Source: Desulfosporosinus orientis DSM 765 (GTDB lineage: Bacteria; Bacillota; Desulfitobacteriia; Desulfitobacteriales; Desulfitobacteriaceae). Taken from it: DNA of 64,000 bases. The position numbers and the translations under genes were made by a program. Below are positions 31,513-40,689 of this stretch, piece after piece. The notes under the pieces are model-generated. The model was not told the DNA's origin and did not search any database. It saw only the letters and a program-made list of their open reading frames with translations. Location: contig NC_016584.1 in assembly GCF_000235605.1 (NCBI RefSeq), forward strand, positions 5,023,151 through 5,087,150, in the 5' to 3' direction. Position 1 is the stretch's first letter, and every line of letters begins with the position of its first letter.

Positions 31513-33087
31513 CTATAAAAGAACTTTATGTTCTTCAAATTTGTCAATAGGTAGTTCTGCAATGTTGTCTACAAAACTGCTGCCATATTGACAAACAAAA
31601 GTAAGCGGATTTAAAATCCTTTCCTGACGTGAATGAAGGGGAGTAATTCCGTCTTCAAGCTCTTGCAGACGTCTTAGTACCTCACTGCAGCGCTTGCGTT
31701 GTGCTTGCCATATTTTTCCTTTTAAGTAGTTGATTTGAAAACTTACTTTAGCTTCATTTTTAACTAACCAATCACGAACATTCCCATGGATATCTTCCAG
31801 GGGCGCCAATTCTGCATAACCTTCTCTGATTTTACGATATAGCCTCTCAAAATGTTCGTCAATATCATGACTATCCCGTTCCCGCACACATCGGCTTTTG
31901 TGTTCTTCTAAGCCCTCAAAGACATCCTCAATACTCAATTCTTGTTTTAGTAAGGATTTCCGCCATGACGGGATTAATACTACTGCCGATAAGCGTGGAT
32001 AAAGAATTGGCATAACAAAATTAAACACTGTGAAAACTTCTCCGAGCTGGGCCCAATAATTTAATTCTCCTGGCCCCGGAACATAGGCTAAGGTCGGAAA
32101 TAGATATTCCTGGATGATAGGCCGGGTTACCACATTGGGAGAAAACTGTTCCGGCCTTTGCTTCAGCATTTGATTGAGGGTATCTAAATCCCATCGTTCT
32201 TTTTGTCCGCGCAAATTAAAGTAATCATTATCATATAAAATAGCGCGTCGTTCAGGTATCGCTAAAAAGAGATTTACTTCACCGCCTGTGGGGTGTATCT
32301 GTTGAGTGAAGCCAAGCTCAACCCATTTTTCTGTGCGAACAGCCAAAGCTTTTCGCACAGCCACATGCATTTTTAAAATCTGTTCATACATAGGCATTGC
32401 TAAACGCTTAAATTCCGGGATCATAGGATCAAAAAAAATCAAACCCCATTGGCTGACAAGGTACTGCAGCGTGAGAGCAAACCACTGAGTAAGGTTTTCT
32501 GCTCTTTCAGTTATTTGACGGCACTCCTTTAAAACCGATGAACGAAATTCACTCTCCGGTATTTCCTTGAATTGGTCTTCAATAGTCTCCCAGGCTGGAA
32601 CCTTTTGATAACCGACAGATTCTCCGCCTCCATCTCCCGGTATTTGACAGGAAATAGGTTTTCCCTCAGAATTCAAAAAATAGGTCTCACGAATTTCCTG
32701 CCAATCATGATCTTCACCGGCAATCCAAAATACAGGCACAACTGGACGGCCCAGCTTTTCTCGTTGCTCTTTGGCTAATCGGATTGTGGTTATGGCTTTA
32801 TATAAGGTATATAATGGCCCGGTAAAGAATCCGGCTTGCTGACCGGTAATGACAACGAGAGTCTCTTTGTGCCTTAGCTCCTCAATAAACTGAAAGGTTT
32901 CGGAATTAGCCCCTAAATCTTCGTGATAAGCCTTCAAGGTATCCGCTAAAATCTCTCTTGAATACTCCCTTAAATCTAAATAATTTGCGCGGTGCTGAAA
33001 ACTCTCTTGATTTTTGGGATCTCCGCTTGGAAAAAAGAAAGCTACTTGTTCAAAACAAGTAGCAATGGTTTTCATTAAATCGCTCAT
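31513..33087 (-). CDS. bshC: Putative cysteine ligase BshC (bacillithiol synthesis)
   Basis: A 524-residue protein matching BshC in length and in features such as VVITGQQAGFFTGPLYTLYK, PVFWIAGEDHDWQEI and the C-terminal NPLTFVCQYG. BshC adds cysteine to glucosaminyl-malate, the last step of bacillithiol synthesis. ATG 33087 follows a GGGGGGA site. It is next to selA and fapA/LCP genes rather than other bsh genes; bshA is 18 kb away in the same orientation. A long helical stretch (about 390-470) is consistent with the family's coiled-coil domain. Confidence 0.93.
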   Translation of the reverse strand: MSDLMKTIATCFEQVAFFFPSGDPKNQESFQHRANYLDLREYSREILADTLKAYHEDLGANSETFQFIEELRHKETLVVITGQQAGFFTGPLYTLYKAITTIRLAKEQREKLGRPVVPVFWIAGEDHDWQEIRETYFLNSEGKPISCQIPGDGGGESVGYQKVPAWETIEDQFKEIPESEFRSSVLKECRQITERAENLTQWFALTLQYLVSQWGLIFFDPMIPEFKRLAMPMYEQILKMHVAVRKALAVRTEKWVELGFTQQIHPTGGEVNLFLAIPERRAILYDNDYFNLRGQKERWDLDTLNQMLKQRPEQFSPNVVTRPIIQEYLFPTLAYVPGPGELNYWAQLGEVFTVFNFVMPILYPRLSAVVLIPSWRKSLLKQELSIEDVFEGLEEHKSRCVRERDSHDIDEHFERLYRKIREGYAELAPLEDIHGNVRDWLVKNEAKVSFQINYLKGKIWQAQRKRCSEVLRRLQELEDGITPLHSRQERILNPLTFVCQYGSSFVDNIAELPIDKFEEHKVLL

Positions 33088-33176
33088 TTCAATCCCCCCG
33101 CTACCTTACCGATACACGGGGATATTTTATCATGCACGACTGGAAACCGCAATTCTTCCCGGTTCTCCTTTCGTGA

Positions 33177-34616
33177 TTAATTCCATTCCTCTAACCTTTG
33201 GACGATATCTTCAATGTCACCCCCCAATAAAGTACGCACATCCATGAATATCCAATCCTTATGAATCCTTGTTATAATGGCAACGGGACCGCTGCGCAAA
33301 AAATTCTCCAATTCAACGACGTTACCGTTTTTGGGTTTAACGGCGCACACCCAAGTCGGAAGCTTAACAGTTGGCCAAGCTCCGCCCCCTACCTGTGAGA
33401 AATCCTTTTTCAACTCAGCAGTAATTCTCTTATTCGGCTTAAGGGCCTCTACAAGCTTTGCGGCATAATTTTGGAGTGTTTCCAGAGAAACAGACAGCAT
33501 CCTCCAAACAGGAATTTCTTCAACTGCCTCATTATCGTATAGGCGAAGGGTTCCTTCCAAAGCCGCGAGGGTCAGCTTATCAATTCTCAACGCACGAGTT
33601 AATTGATTAGCCCTTAACTTTTCGATGAAAACCTTTTTCCCGACGATAATACCGGCCTGAGGACCGCCAAGGAGCTTATCCCCACTAAATGATACCAGAG
33701 ACAACCCGAATCTAACAGCCTGTTTAATCGTCGGCTCAGGAGGGAAGCCCAAGCTTGCTCCGTCAAAAAAACTCCCGCTTCCCAAATCTTCCATAACAGG
33801 CACCCCCCACCGATCCCCAAGCTCAACTAACTCTGCTCCCGAAACAGTATGGGTAAAGCCTTCAATCCGGTAATTACTGGAGTGTACTTTTAATAACATT
33901 GCTGTTTCCGGTCCGATAGCCTCTTCATAGTCTTTAAGCCAAGTTTTATTGGTAGCCCCGACTTCCACCAGTTTAGCTCCTCCGGCTTTTAGTACCTCGG
34001 GTATGCGAAATGATCCCCCTACTTCTACCAGCTCTCCACGTGATACAATCACTTCTTTTCCTTGAGCAAAGGTATTCATCATCAGTAGAACTGCGGCTGC
34101 ATTATTATTGACGACCATGGCAGCTTCTGCACCTGTCAAACGACATAGGAGCTCTTCCACATGAACATAGCGGGAACCTCGTTCCCCCGATTTAATATTT
34201 AGCTCTAGATTGCTGTACCTTTCCGCATGTTCCGCAACAAAACGCGCAACTTCAGGGGCTAACAGTGCCCTTCCACAATTAGTATGTAATACGACTCCGG
34301 TGGCATTGATGACACGCTGCAGACTAGTTTCCACAGTCTTCAGCTTTTCTAAAATCTCCTTACGGAGAGTGCTCCAAAGGGAGGCTTCAAACTCTTCAAA
34401 AGAATTAGTGATTGTTTCATTGATGGTTTCTCTTGCATTTTGTAAAACCTGTCGAACGCACCGGGTTACGCGAGGCAAGGACCTCTCATTCGTCATAAAC
34501 GGACCGAATTCTTTGTCATCTTCCAACCGTGAAATCACTTCATGAACAGCAGGAAGCGCCCTTAACCGCCTGTGTATCTCTTGTTGCACAGTTTGCCACT
34601 CCTTATCAGCCACCAT
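33177..34616 (-). CDS. selA: L-seryl-tRNA(Sec) selenium transferase SelA
   Basis: A 479-residue PLP enzyme that converts Ser-tRNA(Sec) to Sec-tRNA(Sec) with selenophosphate, allowing selenocysteine insertion at UGA. The family N terminus (LPAVHEVISRLE), INATGVVLHTNCGRALL and the PLP lysine in FSGDKLLGGPQ (K314) are clear. selB, selD and tRNA-Sec are not in this window, and no adjacent gene shows an in-frame TGA that would suggest a selenoprotein. The start at ATG 34616 (or GTG 34613) has a weak ribosome site. Confidence 0.97.
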   Translation of the reverse strand: MVADKEWQTVQQEIHRRLRALPAVHEVISRLEDDKEFGPFMTNERSLPRVTRCVRQVLQNARETINETITNSFEEFEASLWSTLRKEILEKLKTVETSLQRVINATGVVLHTNCGRALLAPEVARFVAEHAERYSNLELNIKSGERGSRYVHVEELLCRLTGAEAAMVVNNNAAAVLLMMNTFAQGKEVIVSRGELVEVGGSFRIPEVLKAGGAKLVEVGATNKTWLKDYEEAIGPETAMLLKVHSSNYRIEGFTHTVSGAELVELGDRWGVPVMEDLGSGSFFDGASLGFPPEPTIKQAVRFGLSLVSFSGDKLLGGPQAGIIVGKKVFIEKLRANQLTRALRIDKLTLAALEGTLRLYDNEAVEEIPVWRMLSVSLETLQNYAAKLVEALKPNKRITAELKKDFSQVGGGAWPTVKLPTWVCAVKPKNGNVVELENFLRSGPVAIITRIHKDWIFMDVRTLLGGDIEDIVQRLEEWN

Positions 34617-34758
34617 TATTATCGACCAATTTCCCTCAATCTGGCCCGCACACTTTTTAGGATTTCGACAGTAAGATTAGCTTATGATATAGGAAACCTA
34701 CATTCTTAATCAAGCCATAAACTTTGAACTTAATTTCTGTACTTCAAGGAGGTATTCC

Positions 34759-34962
34759 ATGTCTAACACCGACACAGCCTGCCCACTTTCTCAGACAGCT
34801 CACCAAGCTGTTGTTCTTCCCTTTAGGACCCGTGCCCAATCAAAAGAACAATTCTCTCCTTGTATCTTTTGCGGCAAAACTATGAGAGTTCATATATTCA
34901 AAGGCAAAACCGTCTGCGACAACTGTCTGCGCCAGATTCCGGCTATTTTTTCCTGCGGTTAG
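34759..34962 (+). CDS. Small two-CxxC zinc-finger protein, possibly Gin (SigG inhibitor) family
   Basis: A 67-residue protein starting at ATG 34759 with a perfect AAGGAGG site. Residues 37-61 hold CIFC and CDNC knuckles separated by 15 residues (KTMRVHIFKGKTV between them), followed by a hydrophobic tail. The spacing and length resemble Gin/CsfB, the SigF-dependent anti-sigma factor that holds SigG inactive in the forespore. The N-terminal 30 residues do not match what I know of that family, so the call is tentative. It is the only plus-strand gene in this section, divergent from selA. Confidence 0.6.
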   Translation: MSNTDTACPLSQTAHQAVVLPFRTRAQSKEQFSPCIFCGKTMRVHIFKGKTVCDNCLRQIPAIFSCG

Positions 34963-35136
34963 GCCCTTTTTGACCGAGAAGGGACTTACTTCCGCTGGCC
35001 TGCGCCATAGATGCGCTCATGTTCAGACAACGAAGACACTGTCTTCGAACGGGTTAAACATTCTTGCAGCACTGTCTTTGCACGTATTAGCCTGCTTGCA
35101 GTATGCATGTTAGAATTATTTTCTGAGTAGTACAAG

Positions 35137-35162
35137 AAAGGGAAGCAAATTGCTTCCCTTTT
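35137..35162. terminator. Bidirectional terminator between the zinc-finger gene and mecA
   Basis: AAAGGGAAGCA pairs with TGCTTCCCTTTT to form an 11-bp stem with a 3-nt loop; T runs are short on both sides. It lies just after the mecA stop. Confidence 0.7.
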
Positions 35163-35175
35163 AGAGTGTCTAGCT

Positions 35176-35763
35176 TTAAGTTGATTTATTGAAAGCAGCA
35201 TTAAGGGTTTGAACAGCTTTTTCCGGAATAATTTCTTTTCCATGTTCGGAAAGGAAAACTCCTGTAGTACCAACAATCTCTCCATATTCATCCAGAATGG
35301 CCTCAGCCAAGAACCTTTTCCTACTAGTTCCCATGCGGCTGAGTACGAGATAGTATTCGTTTTCGAACTCATAAAGGCTAGAACGAAGCTGAGCAAACTC
35401 CGGCAAGCGTCCAACAGCTGAAACAACATCTTCAAAATCCGCAAATACATAAACTAATTCTGTTATTCGGCCTTTCGAACTCTTCCGCCCTGTTTTCTCT
35501 TTTACTGAACCTTCACCCTGTTCTTCCTGTTTCATAATGGTAATTACAAACTCATCATTAGTAGCTACAGTTGCCTGAATCCAGAATGGCTGATCTAAAT
35601 TAAATTCAACCTCTTCTCTTGCCTGCGCTATGAGTTCCCAAAACAATTGTTCCGTTTTGGCCGATCGCTGAAAAAGATCAGCCATTGTAATATCCCTATC
35701 TGTCAATTCTGTCAAAGAGATAAAGATGCGGATAGTATGCTCATTAACTTTTTGAACACGCAT
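35176..35763 (-). CDS. mecA: ClpCP adaptor protein MecA
   Basis: A 195-residue adaptor. The N-terminal substrate-binding domain begins MRVQKVNEHTIRIFISLTEL (residues 1-60) and a charged, glutamate-rich linker follows (about 80-100). The C-terminal domain that docks ClpC (about 105-195) contains FADFEDVV and a YLVLSR segment. MecA targets proteins such as ComK for degradation in B. subtilis; here it may act on sporulation or competence regulators. ATG 35763 follows AAGGAGAG. A good promoter with an operator-like repeat lies upstream. Confidence 0.93.
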   Translation of the reverse strand: MRVQKVNEHTIRIFISLTELTDRDITMADLFQRSAKTEQLFWELIAQAREEVEFNLDQPFWIQATVATNDEFVITIMKQEEQGEGSVKEKTGRKSSKGRITELVYVFADFEDVVSAVGRLPEFAQLRSSLYEFENEYYLVLSRMGTSRKRFLAEAILDEYGEIVGTTGVFLSEHGKEIIPEKAVQTLNAAFNKST

Positions 35764-35826
35764 ATCTCAACTCTCCTTTCCGCATCGATTATTAATCCAC
35801 ATTAATAGTTATTCAATCCTATCCTC

Positions 35827-35857
35827 ATTATAGCATATTACAGCAATACTTTTGCTG
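35827..35857 (-). promoter_or_regulatory. mecA promoter with inverted repeat
   Basis: The minus strand reads TGCTATAAT, an extended -10 with consensus TATAAT (35827-35832), about 65 bp before mecA. The inverted repeat CAGCAA/TTGCTG (35841-35857) lies just upstream, overlapping the -35 area, where a regulator could bind. Confidence 0.5.
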
Positions 35858-35989
35858 TGAAATATATACAATTACAGATTCTTCAATAGTCATGTCCATT
35901 TTGAACTAAAGTCAGTCACCTAACGTCTTTTCACAATATATGATCACTCTGTGAAAAAATTATATCATTATATGTATCAATTGTATAAT

Positions 35990-36445
35990 TCATTCTTCAG
36001 CTTTACTTCCGCTTATAAGCTCACAACGTATGACCTCTCGTCGTACTGGAAGATACATGAGTTCAACCTGATCATCAACTTTCAAACGCCCATAGATTCG
36101 ATAATCAATATAAAATTGTTCTCGTTCCGAACCGCTGCGAATATCCAGGAGATATGAACTTGTGCCGGAATCATAAGCCATACCCTGAACAGACCCATTG
36201 ATAACACCGGGTTTATAAAACCAGTCCGGTTGGGACAATAAGAAAATATCAAAATACACCCCTAATAATCCCGTCCAAAAGCAGGCTTTAATAATCCAAA
36301 ACAAAAACCCCAAAAAATTACGCTTATTACACCAAGTATTAAAAAATTTCCACCCAAGTCTAGTAAAAACAACAAGGAATATCAAAAAGAGCACGATCAA
36401 GTTTGGCCAAGTCGTACTCCATAAATAATGATAATAGTCTTTCAT
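35990..36445 (-). CDS. Two-helix membrane protein at the end of the flagellar cluster
   Basis: A 151-residue protein with two hydrophobic segments (about 13-30 and 43-67), then a beta-rich soluble domain of about 80 residues (SVQGMAYDSGTSSYLLDIR, QFYIDYRIYGRLKVDDQVE). The domain is not recognised by name; the pattern suggests an OB- or SH3-like barrel. It is the last gene of the minus-strand run, 25 bp after the lytic transglycosylase gene, so it may be co-transcribed. No flagellar function can be assigned from sequence alone. Confidence 0.6.
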   Translation of the reverse strand: MKDYYHYLWSTTWPNLIVLFLIFLVVFTRLGWKFFNTWCNKRNFLGFLFWIIKACFWTGLLGVYFDIFLLSQPDWFYKPGVINGSVQGMAYDSGTSSYLLDIRSGSEREQFYIDYRIYGRLKVDDQVELMYLPVRREVIRCELISGSKAEE

Positions 36446-36470
36446 TTCTTACCCCGTTACTTCTTTCTCC

Positions 36471-37127
36471 TTAGGCCTTCCAATCATTTTGGTTTAACCC
36501 TGACATAATCTTTTGAACATATGCCTGAGTCTCCTTATATGGCGGTACCCCGTTATATTTGTCTACTGCACCCGGGCCGGCGTTATAAGCTGCCAGACTC
36601 AGTGGAATATTCCCCTGAAATCGATCCAGCAGGTCCTTAAGAAAATGTGTTCCGCCATCTAAATTTTCAATCGGGTCATAAGGATTCTTTACCCCATAGG
36701 TTGCAGCCGTGCCCGGCATCAATTGCATCAAACCCATAGCCCCGACAGAAGAGGTTGCCTTGGTATTGAACCCTGACTCTGCTTTGACAACCTGTTGAAT
36801 CAGGTTGGGGTCAACTCCATATTTTTGAGACATTGAATAGATAATCTGGTCTAAAGAACCCGCTCCAATACTTTTAGCCTTCCAAGCTTCCGTTCCAATA
36901 TAATTATTCGCCGTTTCTGACCCGGCCATACTCTGCCAAAGTCCATCCAATCCTTGGGATGCACTGCCTCCTGCCAGAGCAGCCTTGAGCAAAGCCGCAA
37001 ACAGAAGCGAGCTGGAGTCATCTCTTTTATTAGAACCGGCCAGAACAGAATCATTTCCTTGAGCGGTCTGCCATGAATTATTAATATTTTGAAGTTGAAA
37101 CAGGAGAAGTACTTGAGCTATGTTCAC
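36471..37127 (-). CDS. Lytic transglycosylase (SLT domain)
   Basis: A 218-residue protein. Residues about 90-205 form an SLT lysozyme-like domain with catalytic E117 (VKAESGFN), the [10 protein letters not shown] motif and [10 protein letters not shown]. It cleaves peptidoglycan glycan strands. The N-terminal half is variable, with no clear signal peptide. It follows the rod genes directly (about 40 bp), where other bacteria place FlgJ, so it probably opens the wall for rod insertion. GTG 37127 has AGGAGG. Confidence 0.9.
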   Translation of the reverse strand: MNIAQVLLLFQLQNINNSWQTAQGNDSVLAGSNKRDDSSSLLFAALLKAALAGGSASQGLDGLWQSMAGSETANNYIGTEAWKAKSIGAGSLDQIIYSMSQKYGVDPNLIQQVVKAESGFNTKATSSVGAMGLMQLMPGTAATYGVKNPYDPIENLDGGTHFLKDLLDRFQGNIPLSLAAYNAGPGAVDKYNGVPPYKETQAYVQKIMSGLNQNDWKA

Positions 37128-37166
37128 TTAAACAGCCTCCTATTAAGCTCAATGCGTCAAATGCCG

Positions 37167-37910
37167 CTAAATTTTCCCGACCTCATTAACGGCCTTTCCT
37201 AATAGTTCGTCCTGGGTCTGAATCACTTTCTGGTTGGCCTCATAGGCTTTCATGACTGTCATCATTTTGACCATTTGTCCGGAAAGATCAACATTGGATG
37301 CTTCAACTGCTCCCTGCTGAACTTGGGCACCCGCCGATTCTTGAACCGCTTCAGTAGTACTGTATAAGGATTGACCTTCACGCTGCAGCGAATCCACAGG
37401 AACCTCCACAATGCGCAGGCGGTCAACTCTATTTCCCTGATCCATGATGGTGCCGTCAGCGCTGACGCTGAATTCCGAACTCAGCGGACCAATGGGACCA
37501 TTTTCACCTTGAAGGTCATAACCATCTGTCGTTCTCAGCATCCCCTCAGAATCCAGCTGGAAGTGTCCATTGCGGGTATATCGCTCTCCATCCGGAGTCT
37601 GAACAACAAAATATCCCGGCGTCGTTAATGCCAAATCCGTCTTAATATCTGTGGTTTCCAGAGATCCTTGAATAGTTGATATAGAAAGACGGTCGACTCC
37701 CACACCTCTCCCCATCTCTCCCATCTCTGCAACTTCAGAGGGCCGGTTTCCTCCCAGACGCTTAACAAGCATGGAAGGAAAAGAAATATTACTGGTTGAT
37801 TCTTCTTTATAACCAGAGGTTTTTAAATTGACGACGTTATCGCCAATGACCTCACTTTGAGTTTGAGCTGCTAACAAGCCTGTCGCTGAAGAATATAATC
37901 CTCGTATCAT
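37167..37910 (-). CDS. Flagellar rod protein of the FlgF/FlgG family (FlhO/FlhP-like)
   Basis: A 247-residue protein. The N terminus MIRGLYSSATGLLAAQTQSE and the C terminus ending in VDLSGQMVKMMTVMKAYEANQKVIQ form the two halves of the rod/hook coiled coil. The middle carries the FlgF/G D1 region (YFVVQTPDGERYTRNGHFQL). In Bacillus similar proteins are FlhO and FlhP. It is one of two FlgG-like genes flanking flgB here and ends about 40 bp before the SLT gene. ATG 37910 has AAAGGAGGGG. Rod identity is secure, but whether it is the proximal or distal rod protein is not. Confidence 0.85.
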   Translation of the reverse strand: MIRGLYSSATGLLAAQTQSEVIGDNVVNLKTSGYKEESTSNISFPSMLVKRLGGNRPSEVAEMGEMGRGVGVDRLSISTIQGSLETTDIKTDLALTTPGYFVVQTPDGERYTRNGHFQLDSEGMLRTTDGYDLQGENGPIGPLSSEFSVSADGTIMDQGNRVDRLRIVEVPVDSLQREGQSLYSTTEAVQESAGAQVQQGAVEASNVDLSGQMVKMMTVMKAYEANQKVIQTQDELLGKAVNEVGKI

Positions 37911-37949
37911 TTTACCCCTCCTTTGCCAGTATTATTTCGGAGCAATTTA

Positions 37950-38348
37950 TCATTTTACAACCATTTTGAGCAAACCCAGCTGTGAAGATAAGGCAGTGGT
38001 AAGAGAATTATAGTACAAACCGTTTTCAGCAACAAAAGCCATCTCTCGGTCAACATCCACATTATTGCCATCATTGCGAATGGTGGTTGACCTATCTGTC
38101 ACAATCCCTGATTGGCTGCCTTCTTGAATACCAGGAATATGCCTGGGAGACGTCAGTTTCAATGGCAGAATTTCGCTCTTTCTGCCTAGCGCCTGATCAA
38201 AAATCGTCTGGAAATCAACATCCGAGCGTTTAAAATTCGGCGTATCAATATTGGCTACGTTATTTGACAAGACCTGATTCCTCATACTCGAAGCAGTAAG
38301 GCCTTTCTGCAAAATACTCATAACCGGCCCATCCAGCCAACCTGACAT
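37950..38348 (-). CDS. flgB: Flagellar basal body rod protein FlgB
   Basis: A 132-residue rod protein with the FlgB N terminus (LQKGLTASSMRNQVLSNNVA start of a longer motif) and NIDTPNFKRSDVDFQ. NVDVDREM precedes the C-terminal helix. FlgB forms the most proximal rod ring with FlgC and FliE. ATG 38348 has AAGGAGG, four bases after the FlgG-like gene. In most bacteria flgB precedes flgC directly; here flgC is about 24 kb away, preceded by cheB. Confidence 0.92.
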   Translation of the reverse strand: MSGWLDGPVMSILQKGLTASSMRNQVLSNNVANIDTPNFKRSDVDFQTIFDQALGRKSEILPLKLTSPRHIPGIQEGSQSGIVTDRSTTIRNDGNNVDVDREMAFVAENGLYYNSLTTALSSQLGLLKMVVK

Positions 38349-38352
38349 TTTA

Positions 38353-39144
38353 CTACCTCCTTAAAGCGTTAGCAATTCCCCACATTTGGTCTCCGTCCTG
38401 AACCAGCCTGGCATTCACCTGATAAGCCCTTTGGGCCTGAATGAGGTCCGTCATGGAGGTGGCCATATCCACATTTGACATCTCTAATGATTTACTGCGA
38501 ATGGTCCCCAACACTAAATTACCAGCGGTGGCGCTGCCTGGTTGTCCCACCTGCGCTTCTCCTGAATTAGCTGTTGGCACAAAGAGATTGTTCTCAGTTC
38601 TCTGCAGACCTTGAGGATTTTGAAATCCTGCCAGAACAAGCTGTCCGAAGACCATGCTTTCCCCATTGCTGACCCCGGTAATATCACCATTCTCAGCAAT
38701 AGCTACGTCTGTTGCTCCCGCGGGAATCAACCCATTGGTTTGAACAATATTCCCCTGCATATCCGCCAGCTGCCCTGATCCATCAATTTGTAAAGCCCCG
38801 GCCCGGGTATAGGCCAGTTCCCCCTCGGGTGTCATAACTTGAAAATAGCCATCTCCATTAATCCCCAAATCTAAGGAACGATCCGTCTCCTTCAGAACTC
38901 CTTGTTGAAGATTTGTATTAATACCACTGTACAGTACCCCAGCCCCAACGTCTAGAGTATCTACAGTATTTGCATTTTCCTCACTGATTCTTCCGGAACG
39001 CACCTCTGTCGCCAATGCTTCAGCGAAAACCATCTGATTGGCCTTAAAGCCCGGCGTATCGGCATTGGCTAAATTGTCTCCAATAGTGTCCATTTCTAGC
39101 TGCTGAGCCCGGAGTCCCGAGGCAGCTGTTCCTATTAAGCGCAT
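38353..39144 (-). CDS. flgG: Flagellar distal rod protein FlgG-like
   Basis: A 263-residue rod protein. The N terminus GTAASGLRAQQLEMDTIGDN, then NLANADTPGFKANQ, is the rod/hook N-helix. The core has GDGYFQVMTPEGELAYTRAG and the C terminus SNVDMATSMTDLIQAQRAYQ. Spacing and the D1 core match FlgG better than FlgF, though the pair in this cluster cannot be named firmly. ATG 39144 has GGAGG. It lies between flgE and flgB. Confidence 0.85.
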   Translation of the reverse strand: MRLIGTAASGLRAQQLEMDTIGDNLANADTPGFKANQMVFAEALATEVRSGRISEENANTVDTLDVGAGVLYSGINTNLQQGVLKETDRSLDLGINGDGYFQVMTPEGELAYTRAGALQIDGSGQLADMQGNIVQTNGLIPAGATDVAIAENGDITGVSNGESMVFGQLVLAGFQNPQGLQRTENNLFVPTANSGEAQVGQPGSATAGNLVLGTIRSKSLEMSNVDMATSMTDLIQAQRAYQVNARLVQDGDQMWGIANALRR

Positions 39145-39187
39145 GAGGCGACCCTCCGTCTATCTTAGAAATTCAATTTAAACAGTA

Positions 39188-40624
39188 TTAGCGTTTAAGA
39201 TTAATAAGTTCTTCCAGCATAGTATCCGAAACAGTGATCACCCGGGAATTTGCCTGAAATCCGCGTTGAGTCACAATCATATCCGTAAACTCAGTGGAAA
39301 GGTCGACATTAGACATCTCTAAGTTATTGGAAATAATACTGGCACGGCCATCTTCACCAGCAGCGCCAATACTCGCCAATCCGGAGTTATTAGTCGTTGT
39401 ATAGAAATTGCCGCCCACATTTTGAAGCCCCGCATCATTGGCAAAGGTGGCCACTGCAATTTGGGCGATTTTGTGAGTGACAGAGTCTTCCCCATTACTA
39501 TAAATACCGGTAATTACACCGTTTTGATCAATACTGAAGTCTTCAAGGGTATGGGCCTTATTTGTAAAATCGTAACTTATTGATGTTGTTGCGACTGTAG
39601 CCGCAGGACTTACTGCAGCTACAGTACCACCCGAGCTATCAGTGTAAGCTGGAATCCCAACGTCATTTGCTCCAAAAGTAATCTGATAATTACCTCCACT
39701 TAATGCCTTGACTGTATATTGACCATCGCCCGGAGTATCTGAATCGGTATACGAATAAGGTATAGTTCCATTATTATATACTATTGTTCCTGGCTTGGGA
39801 GGGTAGGCCACAATAACCGTACCTGTACTGGCAGCATCGACTATGGCAGGACTATTACTAGTACCTGTAGTATCTGAAGGAGCCACAAAATGAACATCTA
39901 ATGGAGTAGCCACTGGGTTACAATCAGAGGCAAAAGTTATCAACCCATGAATCGGGTCAAAAGAGAATTGCCCTGATGACGGAGTACCATTCACTCTAGT
40001 CATCCCATCAATCGACAAATCTTGAGCCCCTACTAAACTACTACTTGAATACATGTAATTTGCCGAGAGGGCAGTATTAATTGTTAAAGGTGAGGCCGTA
40101 GCCTCAGGAATCGGATAAAAACTATCCGTTGCCAATACATCCCCTAACTTAAACCTAATATCTGAGGCTGCTCCCCAGACGACAGGAGTTGTATCATCTG
40201 CACCCCAACTATAGCCTTGAACCTTTGCTCCTGATGCAGGATCTATCAGATTACCTAATTCATCCTGACCAAATCCTCCGGCGCGAGTGTAAACTTGCTG
40301 TCCGTTATTGTTTAACACAAAAAAACCCGAACCTTGCAGCATCATGTCTGTTGCTTTCCCAGTGGATTGGGAGCTTCCTTGAGTCATAATCTGATCAATT
40401 GAACCGATCCTGACACCGAGACCTACTTGAGTTGCATTCGTTCCCCCTTGAGACCCGGTAGGGGCTGAAGCTCCTTTCAACGTTTGGCTTAGCTGAGTTG
40501 CAAAGGATACCCGACTTCTCTTAAAACCAGCAGTATTAACATTAGCAATATTGTTGCCTATGACATCCATTTTTACCTGGTGATTTTTCAACCCCGATAT
40601 TGCGGAGTATAACGAACGCATCAT
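39188..40624 (-). CDS. flgE: Flagellar hook protein FlgE
   Basis: A 478-residue hook subunit. The conserved N terminus (MMRSLYSAISGLKNHQVKMD, then NNIANVNTAGFKRSR) and C terminus (EMSNVDLSTEFTDMIVTQRG) form the D0 coiled coil. Between them, TGKATDMMLQGSGFFVLNN and a Ser/Thr-rich variable D2/D3 region (about 160-380) build the hook surface. ATG 40624 has GGGAGG. It follows flgD, which provides the hook cap, and precedes the rod genes, an unusual order: hook genes normally come after the rod. Confidence 0.93.
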   Translation of the reverse strand: MMRSLYSAISGLKNHQVKMDVIGNNIANVNTAGFKRSRVSFATQLSQTLKGASAPTGSQGGTNATQVGLGVRIGSIDQIMTQGSSQSTGKATDMMLQGSGFFVLNNNGQQVYTRAGGFGQDELGNLIDPASGAKVQGYSWGADDTTPVVWGAASDIRFKLGDVLATDSFYPIPEATASPLTINTALSANYMYSSSSLVGAQDLSIDGMTRVNGTPSSGQFSFDPIHGLITFASDCNPVATPLDVHFVAPSDTTGTSNSPAIVDAASTGTVIVAYPPKPGTIVYNNGTIPYSYTDSDTPGDGQYTVKALSGGNYQITFGANDVGIPAYTDSSGGTVAAVSPAATVATTSISYDFTNKAHTLEDFSIDQNGVITGIYSNGEDSVTHKIAQIAVATFANDAGLQNVGGNFYTTTNNSGLASIGAAGEDGRASIISNNLEMSNVDLSTEFTDMIVTQRGFQANSRVITVSDTMLEELINLKR

Positions 40625-40689
40625 AAGATTTATGTCCTCCCTGCTTTATAATCTGTCAATATAAAATTATCGATTTATTTTTACAGTAA

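Noticed and set aside
33177-34616. Search for selenoproteins near selA
   Set aside because: No neighbouring gene is split by an in-frame TGA with continuing homology.
34986-35450. 154-codon frame antiparallel in register with mecA
   Set aside because: It is on the same DNA as MecA in another frame, without a ribosome site or domain.
35934-35962. TTTTCACA/TGTGAAAA inverted repeat after the last flagellar-cluster gene as a terminator
   Set aside because: The stem is AT-rich and lacks a following T run on the minus strand.
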